DNA from: Halomonas beimenensis
GTDB taxonomy: Bacteria; Pseudomonadota; Gammaproteobacteria; Pseudomonadales; Halomonadaceae
Direction: 5' to 3'
Length of the DNA stretch: 64,000 nucleotides
NCBI RefSeq assembly: GCF_002549795.1
Contig: NZ_CP021435.1
Span: 1,736,001-1,800,000 of the forward strand
Part shown: positions 1-7,603 of the stretch, one piece after another
How the letters are laid out: each line of letters begins with the position of its first letter
Position numbering within the stretch: position 1 is the stretch's first letter
Position numbers and translations under genes: made by a program
Notes under the pieces: model-generated
What the model was told of the DNA's origin: nothing
Seen by the model: only the letters and a program-made list of their open reading frames with translations
Database searches by the model: none

Positions 1-869
1 AGTGAGTGGGTCAGGACGTACCAGCGGGAGCCGGAGGTGCTGGCCACGGATTCGGCACTGCGCAGGGATCCCTCAGACGGGTTCCAGAGCAGGTAGGCCA
101 GCAGTGCACCGATAACCAAAGCGCCCGCCCACCATTTGCATACATTGCGGTGCTGACTCCATAGGTAGGCGAGGAGCAGGGGAATGACGATTGCGGCGGT
201 CAACCAGCCGATGACCGACGCAGCAAACCAGAGAATGGCCGGCATGAAAAGCGGCGCCAGCAGGGTGACGCCTCGCTCCCAGGTTCTTTTCGCCTCGATG
301 ATCAACCAGGCGGAGACCGCGAGGCCGGTGACCAGGAAGCTGGCCAAGACATTCTTTTGCTGAAAGATCCCATAGGGATACTGGTAATTCACGTTATAAC
401 CGAGCCAGTTTCCCGGCTCCAGCCAGTAGAGCTGCGCGTAACTCAGCAGGGTTTCCAGCAGGGCACCCAGCAGGATCGCAAAGCCCAGCCACCACCAATC
501 CCGCTGGGTCAGCTGGAGCTGCGCGAGCCCCAGCAACAGAATCCCGCCCGCCGTCACGCCGAGCATGCGGGGGAGCGCGATCAGCGAGGCCTCGTTCCAG
601 GTCCACAGGAAGGGCAACCATAGGGCCAGCAGCAATAGCCCAAGGCCGATATGGAAGCTGCTGTAGTGGATGACGCCGCGAGTGGCCGGCCACATCGCGA
701 TGGCCATCATCACCCCGAAGCCCATCCACACCGCAGCGTTATGGGGCATGCGAAGGCCGGTGCCGCCCAGATTGGGGAAGGTGACATGCATCAGCACCGT
801 GAAGGTGAAGATCGTGGTGCCGATGAACCAGGCGATCAGGCGGCGATTGGGAGCGGAGGTCTGCGTCAT
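1..869 (-). CDS. PglL/Wzy-family O-oligosaccharyltransferase or O-antigen ligase, 3' part beyond window
   Basis: A reading frame on the minus strand starts with ATG at 869 and stays open for 289 codons to the window edge, so the C-terminus is missing. The protein is strongly hydrophobic, with repeated membrane segments (for example residues about 12-30, 45-62, 74-92, 103-120 and 126-146). Residues 166-189 begin PYGIFQQKNVLASFLVTGL, which matches the short signature of the PglL family (Gly-x-Phe-Gln-Gln-x-Asn followed by a membrane helix). Such enzymes move an undecaprenyl-linked glycan onto protein or lipid A on the periplasmic face. The catalytic Wzy_C loop would lie mostly off the edge. No clear ribosome site precedes the ATG, so the start could be wrong. 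A plain O-antigen ligase or Wzy is the alternative. Confidence 0.65.
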   Translation of the reverse strand, partial: MTQTSAPNRRLIAWFIGTTIFTFTVLMHVTFPNLGGTGLRMPHNAAVWMGFGVMMAIAMWPATRGVIHYSSFHIGLGLLLLALWLPFLWTWNEASLIALPRMLGVTAGGILLLGLAQLQLTQRDWWWLGFAILLGALLETLLSYAQLYWLEPGNWLGYNVNYQYPYGIFQQKNVLASFLVTGLAVSAWLIIEAKRTWERGVTLLAPLFMPAILWFAASVIGWLTAAIVIPLLLAYLWSQHRNVCKWWAGALVIGALLAYLLWNPSEGSLRSAESVASTSGSRWYVLTHS

Positions 870-1041
870 GGGCGGGACTCAGTGGAAGGGTGGCGCCTTG
901 GTTTCATATTGTTACACGTGTGGCCAGTGTCCACCGTACCGGGGGGGTTGTAAAGGCGGTGAGCCAGGGATGAGGTATGCGGTGCTCTCGGGTTGAGTGA
1001 ACTAGACTCCGAGGCATGCGTCTTGGCAGGGAGGCCGAGCC

Positions 1042-2457
1042 ATGTCCTATCCCCATCTCGTCCATCATGGTGCCGCCCGGGGCGTGACCGGCAGCTGCCA
1101 TCGCCTGCAGTTCGCCGAGGATCGGGCGCTGCTGGTGGATTGCGGCCTCTTCCAGGGAGGGGATGCCGTTGGGGCCGATACCCTGGCCCAGCATCGCGTC
1201 GAATTCCCGGTGGCGGACCTGCTGGCGCTGGTCGTCACCCATGTGCATATCGACCATGTCGGGCGCCTGCCGTACCTGCTCGCCGCGGGCTATCGCGGGC
1301 CGATCCTGTGTTCGCCGCCCTCGGCGAGGCTGCTGCCGCTGGTGATCGAGGATGCGCTGAAGATCGGCTTCACCCGGGATCAAAGACTGATCGAGCGTTT
1401 CCTCGATGAGGTCGGTGAGCGGCTGGTGCCCCTGGACTATCGCCACTGGCACGCCCTCATCGATGACGCCCGGCACCGGGTCCGCGTGAAGCTCCAGCGG
1501 GCCGGCCATATCCTGGGATCGGCCTATGTGGAGGTCGACTTCGAGGATCGCGCCACCGGGGGACGACACCGCACGGTCTTCTCCGGGGATCTCGGCGCGC
1601 CCCATACGCCCCTGCTGCCGGCGCCGCGCTCGCCGTATCGTGCCGATACCCTGGTGATCGAGAGCACCTACGGCGACCGCGATCACGAGGACCGCACCGA
1701 GCGCCGCGAACGGCTCGCCGCCGCCATCGACCGGGCCCTGGCCAACGAGGGCAGCGTGATCATCCCGGCCTTCAGCATCGGCCGTACCCAGGAGCTGCTC
1801 TACGAGATCGAAAGCCTGATCCACCGTGGCCGTAGCCCGCGTTGGCGGGACCTGGAGATCATCGTCGACTCACCCCTGGCGGCGCGTTTCACCGAGGCGT
1901 ACCGGGCTCTCAAGCCCTGGTGGGACGCCGAGGCGCATCGGCGCCTGCGCTCGGGGCGTCATCCCCTGAGCTTCGAGAACCTCTACACGGTGGACAGCCA
2001 CGACGCCCACGAGCGGACCGTGGAGTATCTGGCTCGCACCGGGCGCCCGGCGGTGGTGATCGCCGCCAGCGGCATGGCCACCGGCGGGCGGGTGGTCAAC
2101 TACCTGAAGCGGATGCTCGGGGATCCTCGCCACGCCGTGGTGTTCGTCGGCTACCAGGCCAGAGGGACGCCGGGGCGGGCGATCCAGCGATACGGGCCGA
2201 GCGGCGGTTGGGTGGAGCTGGATGGCGAGCGCTTCGACATCCGGGCCCACGTCGAGACCGTCGGCGGCTATTCCGCCCATGCGGATCGGCGTCACCTGCT
2301 GGACTTCATCCGGCGCATGCGCCATCCGCCCCGCCACATCCGCCTGGTGCATGGGGAGCCCGAGGTCCAGGAGGCCTTCAGGCAGCGGATCCTCGCCTGG
2401 GCCCGGGAAGCGGGGCATGGGGTGACGGTGACCCTGGCGTGCGGCGAAGCCGGCTAG
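1042..2457 (+). CDS. MBL-fold beta-CASP exonuclease/RNA hydrolase family protein
   Basis: The 471-residue product belongs to the metallo-beta-lactamase superfamily with a beta-CASP insert, the family of RNA-processing nucleases related to CPSF73 and YSH1. The zinc signature THVHIDH is at residues 66-72. A later AGHILGSA motif carries another metal-binding His. An ESTYGDRDH stretch opens the beta-CASP part, and GYSAHAD near residue 411 is the usual C-terminal RMMBL motif. The start is supported by a GGGAGG ribosome site about 8 bases before the ATG. It stands alone, divergent from the membrane protein on its left. Activity on RNA is inferred from family; bacterial members of this size are often of unknown substrate. 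Confidence 0.85.
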   Translation: MSYPHLVHHGAARGVTGSCHRLQFAEDRALLVDCGLFQGGDAVGADTLAQHRVEFPVADLLALVVTHVHIDHVGRLPYLLAAGYRGPILCSPPSARLLPLVIEDALKIGFTRDQRLIERFLDEVGERLVPLDYRHWHALIDDARHRVRVKLQRAGHILGSAYVEVDFEDRATGGRHRTVFSGDLGAPHTPLLPAPRSPYRADTLVIESTYGDRDHEDRTERRERLAAAIDRALANEGSVIIPAFSIGRTQELLYEIESLIHRGRSPRWRDLEIIVDSPLAARFTEAYRALKPWWDAEAHRRLRSGRHPLSFENLYTVDSHDAHERTVEYLARTGRPAVVIAASGMATGGRVVNYLKRMLGDPRHAVVFVGYQARGTPGRAIQRYGPSGGWVELDGERFDIRAHVETVGGYSAHADRRHLLDFIRRMRHPPRHIRLVHGEPEVQEAFRQRILAWAREAGHGVTVTLACGEAG

Positions 2458-2478
2458 GGTGGGGTGGCGGACTCGCGA

Positions 2479-2637
2479 CTATCCCGGACGTCCTTCCACG
2501 ATGAGCTCCCGGCGCCTGAGCGACGTGGCGCAGTCGATGCAGTAGTAGGTCCGGGGCCGCCTGAGCCAGCGGTGCCAGAGTCGGCGACGGTGGGGGTAGA
2601 TGCCATACCCGTGGCAGTGGGGGCAACGATGCTTCAT
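2479..2637 (-). CDS. small zinc-ribbon protein, unknown function
   Basis: A 52-residue basic protein with two CxxC pairs (CPHC at about residues 5-8 and CIDC at about 33-36) separated by an Arg/Trp-rich stretch, which suggests a single zinc ribbon. The chosen ATG at 2637 has AGGGA six bases upstream. A longer in-frame start at 2730 would add 31 residues but has a poorer ribosome site. It is convergent with the beta-CASP gene. I do not recognise a specific family; nucleic-acid binding is only suggested by the charge and fold type. Confidence 0.5.
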   Translation of the reverse strand: MKHRCPHCHGYGIYPHRRRLWHRWLRRPRTYYCIDCATSLRRRELIVEGRPG

Positions 2638-2847
2638 GACGAATCCCTGCGCTGATCGGAAGAGGCGTTTGCCCATCTTCTTGTTGTCGTTGGGCTGGCA
2701 GGGATTCTGTCGATCTTGCGGGCGCGCCATAAGTCGCGAGCCGCTTCACCTCGTATCGGCGATCGGCTCCTGGGGTCGTACGAGATGTCCTCGTACCCTC
2801 AGGCCACCCATGTGGGGGGCTCGGGGCGGCGAGCGAGCCCCGGCCGT

Positions 2848-3120
2848 TCACTGGGTGCCGGTGGCACCGCCGCCACCGCCACCGCCGGAGGCCGCCACCG
2901 CCACGCCGACGGCGACGACGCCGGCGACCGTCAGCCCGGTGAGGGCGGCGGTGGAAAGCCCGGTGGCGCCGGCCAGGCCGCCCGCGGCGGCGCCACCGGC
3001 TTCGGCACCCGCGGCGGCGCCCGAGCCTGTCGCGGTGCCGGTCCCGGGCTCCTGGCCCACGGCGAGGGGGGAGGTCAGCATTCCTGCGATGGCGGCGTAG
3101 GCCAGAGCGGTCTTGAGCAT
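2848..3120 (-). CDS. yjbE: second YjbE-like small secreted protein
   Basis: The 90-residue product starts with a signal peptide (MLKTALAYAAIAGMLTSPLA, then VGQ) and continues as a Gly/Ala/Thr-rich low-complexity chain with one hydrophobic helix (about residues 60-78) and a GGGGGG tail. It closely resembles the product of 6863-7234 in signal peptide, layout and even in the ribosome-site context (GGGAGA, six bases, ATG). It is therefore a paralogue of YjbE, the small exported protein of the E. coli yjbEFGH exopolysaccharide operon. It lies 201 bp downstream of yjbH, after a strong hairpin, so it may have its own promoter. Its function is unknown beyond the link to extracellular polysaccharide. 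Confidence 0.7.
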   Translation of the reverse strand: MLKTALAYAAIAGMLTSPLAVGQEPGTGTATGSGAAAGAEAGGAAAGGLAGATGLSTAALTGLTVAGVVAVGVAVAASGGGGGGGATGTQ

Positions 3121-3264
3121 CTCGAATCTCCCTTGGGGGCGCCATTCCGATGCGACCGGGGTCCCATGGGCCTGGGAGCCCGGCGCGTGCGCATGCCACT
3201 CAGGATAGACCCTCGGGAGGCGCCGGACCGTTTGTAAGAAAATCGAGATAAACGCGCCGTTAAC

Positions 3265-3303
3265 GTGCGTGGCCACAGGGGGAGATTCCCCGTGACCACG
3301 CAC
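3265..3303 (-). terminator. long hairpin after yjbH
   Basis: The sequence forms an inverted repeat with arms GTGCGTGGCCACAGGGG and CCCCGTGACCACGCAC, with a mismatch and a one-base bulge, around a short AGATT loop. It begins 18 bases past the yjbH stop and precedes the second yjbE copy. There is no U-run on the minus strand, so it may be a terminator, a processing site or a protective 3' stem. Confidence 0.5.
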
Positions 3304-3321
3304 GGCCGCGCACCCTGGGGG

Positions 3322-5424
3322 TTAGTCCCAGGTCTTGTCGTACGACTCCCAGTAGCGGCCCAGCTCGCGTTCCGCGGTGATGTCGTAGAGCTCGTGGCGG
3401 CGGTTGAGGCGGGCGCCGCCGTCGCGGGTCAGCGGCTGCCAGGCGATGGTCGCCTGGTCCCGGCTGGAGCGAACGAAGAAGGCGTCCAGCGGCAGGGTGA
3501 TGTAGAAGGCCTTGTCGAAACCGCCCTCGCCGAAGTCATCCCCGGCATCGGTGAAGGTGGCCCAGGCGCCGATGCGCACCCCGTTGTCGAACTCGCGGGA
3601 CATGTCCAGGGTCGCGCCGACGTCGCCGGCCAGGTAGCGGCCGACGCTGAGCTTGGCGAGGATGTCCTCCATGCCGGTGTCCACGTAGGCGGTGGCGTGG
3701 CCGGTCCAGGTCTCGTAGTCCCGCAGCGCGAAGCGCTGGTCGAAGTCCCGCTGGCGCACCCGGTTCACGTCCAGGCCCAGGGCCCAGCCGGCGTTGAAGG
3801 GACGATACAGCAGCTCGCCCCCGGCCCCGGCGTACATCATCTCCAGCAGGCCGCCATAGCCCATGGCGAAGACGTCGTCCCCGAGCCGCGCCGTGCGGTT
3901 GTACTGGAGGCTGGTGATGCCCACGGTGGACTCGGAGAGGTAGTCGCCGATGAAGGTGCGTACACGGGGCAGGTCGGAGTCGGCGATGTAGTCGTACTTG
4001 TCCAGGTTGTCCGCCACGGTGGCGGTGAGCTCGCCGGAGAACCAGCCGTTGGCGTCGGTGGTCACTTCCGCGGAGGCGGCGGCGAAGAGCCGGTAGAGGT
4101 AGCCGTCCGGGCCGCCGAAGTTCTGCTCGACCCCCGGGCCGATCTGCCAGGTGAAGCGCCGGGGATCGGCCTGGTAGAGCGACGAGGCATCGTCATCGGT
4201 CAGGTGGTCATAGGCATAGATGCCGTAACGGTGACGGGGTTCGGCGTCGCGGGAGCGGGCCGCCGCCACGAAGTCGTCGCGATCGTGCACGTCCTCGCGC
4301 AGGTCCAGGCCGCGGCCCTGCCAGCGGAAGCGGAAGGTCTCGACCTCGGGGGCCGCCTTGCCCTGCAGGATGCGCCCGGCGCGGCCCTCGCTCTGGGTGA
4401 GGTGACGATAGGTCATGGGTTCGCCGATCACGGTCAAGTCGTCATCGGCCTGGCGGATCTCGTGCACCCGGATGCCGGCGTTGGAACGCAGGTCCGCCGC
4501 GACGGTGGGCCAGTCCGATGCCTGGTGGGCATCCAGCGCCCGGGGCGGCGGATCCTGCTTGACCTGGCTGAGGCCGGCCAGGTTGGTGGAGAGGTTGATG
4601 CCGGCCATCAGCTCATTGCCGCGCTGCCAGCCGGCGCGTAGCTCGATGCTGTCGCTCAGCCGCAGGCGGGCGCCCAGATTGAAGCGGGAATCCGGTGAGA
4701 GATCCTCGGTGCTGGGCTCGTTGGAGTAATCGTTGCCCTCGTACTCGAGCTGCAGCAGTAGCGGGTCCCAGGGGGTCTGGTACTCGATGCCGCCGAAGAC
4801 CGCCATGGGACCCCGGAACAGCTGGTCGAGGGCGAACTCGCCGCCCTGGTCGCCCCCGGCATCGGTGGGGCGGGTAGCGAAGCGATCGTCGACCCATTCC
4901 AGCGGGGAATCCCCATCCGCGGCATTGCCCAGGTAGCCCCAGCCGAGCCCCAGGGTGAAGTCGAGGTCGTGCCAGCGCTTGCTGGCCGCCAGGTACTCGG
5001 CGCCGAACAGGGTGGTGCCGCCGGCATCCCGCAGGCCCACCGCGAGCTCGGGCCAGTAGCGGGACTCTTCCCGCAGCCGGACCTTGGCGTCGATGCCCTT
5101 GTCCAGGTAGTCCCGGTCGCCGGCGATGCTCTCCCCGAAAAGGCGGTTCTCCACCGAGACATAGCGAAAGCCCACCTCGATCCAGTCCAGGGGCTGGGCG
5201 AAGATACTGACGCGACGATAGGGCTCGGTGCGGTTCCAGCCGATGGCGAAATGGCCGACCTCGCCCATGCGTGCCGTGGGCGTCTGCATCAGTCCGATGC
5301 CGCCGAAGTCGCTCTGGCCGGTACCCAGCTCATTGGCCAGGAGCGGGCTCGAGGCCAGCAACAACAGCGGGGTCAGACCCCTAAGCGGAATTTGGGGTCT
5401 GCCCCCTAAGGATGGTTTTGCCAT
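3322..5424 (-). CDS. yjbH: YjbH outer-membrane exopolysaccharide protein
   Basis: The 700-residue product matches the YjbH/GfcD family in length and sequence character. After the signal peptide comes the typical start with GTGQSDFGGIGLMQTPTARM and GHFAIGWNRTEPYRR, followed by long beta-strand-rich stretches expected of an outer-membrane barrel and a C-terminal ELYDITAERELGRYW region. In E. coli YjbEFGH is needed for a secreted polysaccharide. YjbH is thought to act at the outer membrane with the YjbF lipoprotein and YjbG. The ATG overlaps the end of yjbG by 19 bases, so translation is likely coupled. Its signal-peptide coding region contains a REP-like palindrome pair (see 5369-5406), an unusual place for such a sequence. 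Confidence 0.9.
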   Translation of the reverse strand: MAKPSLGGRPQIPLRGLTPLLLLASSPLLANELGTGQSDFGGIGLMQTPTARMGEVGHFAIGWNRTEPYRRVSIFAQPLDWIEVGFRYVSVENRLFGESIAGDRDYLDKGIDAKVRLREESRYWPELAVGLRDAGGTTLFGAEYLAASKRWHDLDFTLGLGWGYLGNAADGDSPLEWVDDRFATRPTDAGGDQGGEFALDQLFRGPMAVFGGIEYQTPWDPLLLQLEYEGNDYSNEPSTEDLSPDSRFNLGARLRLSDSIELRAGWQRGNELMAGINLSTNLAGLSQVKQDPPPRALDAHQASDWPTVAADLRSNAGIRVHEIRQADDDLTVIGEPMTYRHLTQSEGRAGRILQGKAAPEVETFRFRWQGRGLDLREDVHDRDDFVAAARSRDAEPRHRYGIYAYDHLTDDDASSLYQADPRRFTWQIGPGVEQNFGGPDGYLYRLFAAASAEVTTDANGWFSGELTATVADNLDKYDYIADSDLPRVRTFIGDYLSESTVGITSLQYNRTARLGDDVFAMGYGGLLEMMYAGAGGELLYRPFNAGWALGLDVNRVRQRDFDQRFALRDYETWTGHATAYVDTGMEDILAKLSVGRYLAGDVGATLDMSREFDNGVRIGAWATFTDAGDDFGEGGFDKAFYITLPLDAFFVRSSRDQATIAWQPLTRDGGARLNRRHELYDITAERELGRYWESYDKTWD
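5369..5406. repeat. REP-like double palindrome inside the yjbH signal-peptide codons
   Basis: GGGGTCAGACCCC at 5369-5381 is a perfect palindrome around one base. A related unit (GGGGTCTGCCCCC) follows at 5394-5406. TAAG follows both units and the second arm is also an approximate inverted copy of the first. This GGGGTC-A-GACCCC signature is common in dispersed REP-type elements of gammaproteobacteria. Here it is read through in frame as part of the yjbH leader. Confidence 0.6.
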
Positions 5425-6176
5425 AGCGTGCAGTCGTCACCGGGGAGGCGGCTGGCGAGGAAGGCCACCAGCTCGCGGTGGATCAGGTCGGCTTCGAGGG
5501 TCTGGCCGGGCCCGGGGGAGGGCAGCGGCGTCACGAGACGGGCGCCTGGGGCCAGGGGCAGGTCGTCCCGGTTCCAGGCGGCCGTGCCGAGTGCCTGGGT
5601 GGTGCCGTTCGGGCCGATGACCGTCACCCGGTCGAGGCCGCGCCGGGCCTCATCCGGCCAGGCGTCGACGGCCTCGGCGACCGTCAGGCCCGGTCGCCAG
5701 GGCTGGCGGCTGACGCCGGTCAGGGTCCAGGCCTCGATCCAGGCCGGGGGCCGGCAGGTGCCCAGCAGGCGGATCTCGCTCATCGCCGGATTCGCGCGCA
5801 GGTCGCCGGCCAGGGCCGGCAGGTCCAGGGCTTGATCGGCGCTGCGGGCGGGCAGCGCCGGCAGGCCCTCCAGGCGCGTCGACCAGTGGCCGAGGGTGTC
5901 GGCCAGGTCCGGGCGGCCGGCGGCGCGCAGGATCTGTTCCAGGCCTGTCATCTCGCTGAGCAGCCGGGCGCGCCGCCCCTGCCATTCGGCGGCGTCGCGC
6001 TCGCGCAGCGCGACGCTGTAGGCCCAGTCGAAGGGGGGCTGGCCGTCCGCCTGGCGCTCTTCCTGCCAGGCCAGCCAGGCCTCGACCAGGGTGGGGGGCA
6101 TCCGTTCGGGCTGTGCCATGGCAGCGCCCGGGAGGGCGGCGGCCGAGAGCAGCGCCCAGAGCATGAAGTGTCGCAT
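5406..6176 (-). CDS. yjbG: YjbG/GfcC-like periplasmic capsule protein
   Basis: The 256-residue product starts with a cleavable signal peptide (hydrophobic core LWALLSAAALPGAAMA). Its size, position and GfcC-like C-terminal part (LTVAEAVDAWP; GPNGTTQALGTAAWNRDDLPLAPGARL) fit YjbG. GfcC proteins are periplasmic, with ubiquitin-like folds, and work in polysaccharide secretion. An upstream in-frame GTG at 6224 would overlap yjbF but precedes the obvious signal peptide, so the ATG at 6176 is preferred. It lies between yjbF (20-bp gap) and yjbH (19-bp overlap) in one operon. Confidence 0.82.
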   Translation of the reverse strand: MRHFMLWALLSAAALPGAAMAQPERMPPTLVEAWLAWQEERQADGQPPFDWAYSVALRERDAAEWQGRRARLLSEMTGLEQILRAAGRPDLADTLGHWSTRLEGLPALPARSADQALDLPALAGDLRANPAMSEIRLLGTCRPPAWIEAWTLTGVSRQPWRPGLTVAEAVDAWPDEARRGLDRVTVIGPNGTTQALGTAAWNRDDLPLAPGARLVTPLPSPGPGQTLEADLIHRELVAFLASRLPGDDCTLWQNHP

Positions 6177-6196
6177 CTTGGATTCAGTCAAACGGG

Positions 6197-6859
6197 TTAC
6201 CACCAGTGACGGGCGACCTGCCACTCCAGTTCGGGCGCCCCGGGCCAGGGGGTGGTCTCCACGGCCCAGGGGTGCCGGGTATCGGGATCACGCCAGAGGG
6301 TCGTATCGGTCGTTTCGCCCCCCGCCCAGGCAAGCGTCAGTTCGCAGCGCTCGAGCCGGCGCTCGCCGAGCGGCAGGGCGAGGCGTTCGGGGCGCGCGCA
6401 GTGCATGCTGCCCTCGGCCTGCACCCGCCGGATATTACCCGACGCATCGCTCAGGTGGCGAACCAGACGGAACGCCTGCGGGGAATCCTCTCGCCAGGGC
6501 GGGCCGGGGGAATAGGCGCTTCCGAGCAGCTCGGTCTCGAGGCCCCGCACGGCATGCAGGCCGCCATGCCAGAGTTCGAGGACCAGGCCGTCGCGGGCCG
6601 GCCAGTAGCTGACGTCGCCTGCCTGGGCGCCCATCACCAGCAGCCCCTGGACATCGTCGAGCCGGGCGCTCAGTGAGGCATAGGGCAGCTCGGCGGCGCG
6701 GGCGTTCGCCTCGCCCCGGTCGGGCCACAGGGCCGTCACCGAGGCGCCGAGGGGCGTCTTGCCGGAGCTGGCGCAACCGCCGAGCGATCCGAACAGGGCA
6801 CACAACAAGACCGCCCGTAGGCGGCCTTGGCGCTTGCCGGTCGCTCGCGAGCGCGGCAT
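6197..6859 (-). CDS. yjbF: YjbF/GfcB-like outer-membrane lipoprotein
   Basis: The 220-residue product has a lipoprotein signal: a basic N-terminus, a hydrophobic stretch (AVLLCALFGSLGGC) and a lipobox Cys at about residue 29. The mature part carries the YjbF/GfcB pattern in which strands PYASLSARLDDVQGLLVMG and LVLELWHGGLHAVRGLETEL are followed by a C-terminal domain. Family members are outer-membrane lipoproteins of polysaccharide secretion operons. Its ATG lies 3 bases after the yjbE stop and lacks a good ribosome site, so translation is probably coupled to yjbE. Confidence 0.82.
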   Translation of the reverse strand: MPRSRATGKRQGRLRAVLLCALFGSLGGCASSGKTPLGASVTALWPDRGEANARAAELPYASLSARLDDVQGLLVMGAQAGDVSYWPARDGLVLELWHGGLHAVRGLETELLGSAYSPGPPWREDSPQAFRLVRHLSDASGNIRRVQAEGSMHCARPERLALPLGERRLERCELTLAWAGGETTDTTLWRDPDTRHPWAVETTPWPGAPELEWQVARHWW

Positions 6860-6862
6860 CGA

Positions 6863-7234
6863 TCAGTTGGTGCCGGTGGTGCCGCTGGTGCCGCTGCCGC
6901 CGCTGCTGGAGGATGCGCTCAAGGCGGCGCCAGCCGCCACGGCGCCGGCAACGGTGGCGCCCACCGTGACGGCGGTACCCAGGCCTGCCGCGGCGCCGAT
7001 ACCCCCGGCCGCCGCACCCGCGGCACCGGCTGCACCCGCGGCGCCAGCCGCGCCAGCACCCGCAGCGCCTGCCCCGGCACCTGCTGCTCCAGCGCCGGCA
7101 CCTGCCCCCGCGCCAGCACCCGCGCCTCCTCCGGCACCCGCGCCTGCCCCGGCGACACCGGAGGTTTGGCCCATGGCGAGCGGTGAGGCCAGCATGCCGG
7201 CGATGGCGACGTAAGCCAGTCCTTTCTTGAGCAT
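6863..7234 (-). CDS. yjbE: YjbE-like secreted Ala/Gly-rich protein
   Basis: The 123-residue product has a signal peptide (MLKKGLAYVAIAGMLASPLA) followed by a long low-complexity Gly-Ala segment (about residues 28-80), a hydrophobic helix (about 84-107) and a Ser/Gly/Thr tail. This matches the composition and position of YjbE as the first gene of yjbEFGH. GGGAGA lies six bases ahead of the ATG. It is the longer of two paralogues in the window; the shorter is at 2848-3120. The Ala/Gly tract is expanded compared with the other copy and is coded by repetitive GC-rich DNA, so its length may vary between strains. Confidence 0.75.
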   Translation of the reverse strand: MLKKGLAYVAIAGMLASPLAMGQTSGVAGAGAGAGGGAGAGAGAGAGAGAAGAGAGAAGAGAAGAAGAAGAAGAAAGGIGAAAGLGTAVTVGATVAGAVAAGAALSASSSSGGSGTSGTTGTN

Positions 7235-7603
7235 CTCGATTCTCCCTGAGGGTGGACGATGGTGTTTTGCCAGATGCTAATGCTTTTGATGGCGGGATGA
7301 TAGTCGGGCCATCGAAAATTCATTTGCGAGAAATCCGCGCAATTCCATGGGGGTTTCGACATGAATGGTCCACGGAGCGGATCTTGTAAGAGATCTCTGA
7401 CATCGGCCAACGGACCCGCTCTTGGCACTAGTGGAGTCATCCAATCGTCATGTATCATCCCCAGGCTGTTCAGAACCAATCCATCGGCAAGACAATCACT
7501 TGCGCGTCGTCGAACGACGACAGGCCTCGGGGATACGCCACGATACCTCGGGGCGGTAGCGTGTCTAATCAAGCAGTCCTTAATAACCTACAGGCAGTCC
7601 TGC
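7235..7603. other. divergent regulatory region between yjbE and wza
   Basis: This 369-bp gap separates two divergent exopolysaccharide operons and must hold both promoters. It contains the ops element at 7552-7563. I see no additional gene with a convincing ribosome site. I could not fix promoter boxes with confidence. Confidence 0.6.
7552..7563 (+). promoter_or_regulatory. ops element (RfaH recruitment site) ahead of wza
   Basis: GGCGGTAGCGTG is an exact match to the core operon polarity suppressor element found in the JUMPStart leaders of O-antigen, capsule and colanic acid operons. RNA polymerase pauses there and loads RfaH, which suppresses Rho-dependent termination over long operons. 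It lies 41 bases before the wza ATG, within the expected untranslated leader. A near-identical site precedes the second wza. Confidence 0.85.

Noticed and set aside
3265..4641. Open frame of 458 codons on the plus strand opposite yjbH
   Set aside because: It is antisense to a well-supported yjbH, has no ribosome site or recognisable domain, and such frames are expected in GC-rich DNA.
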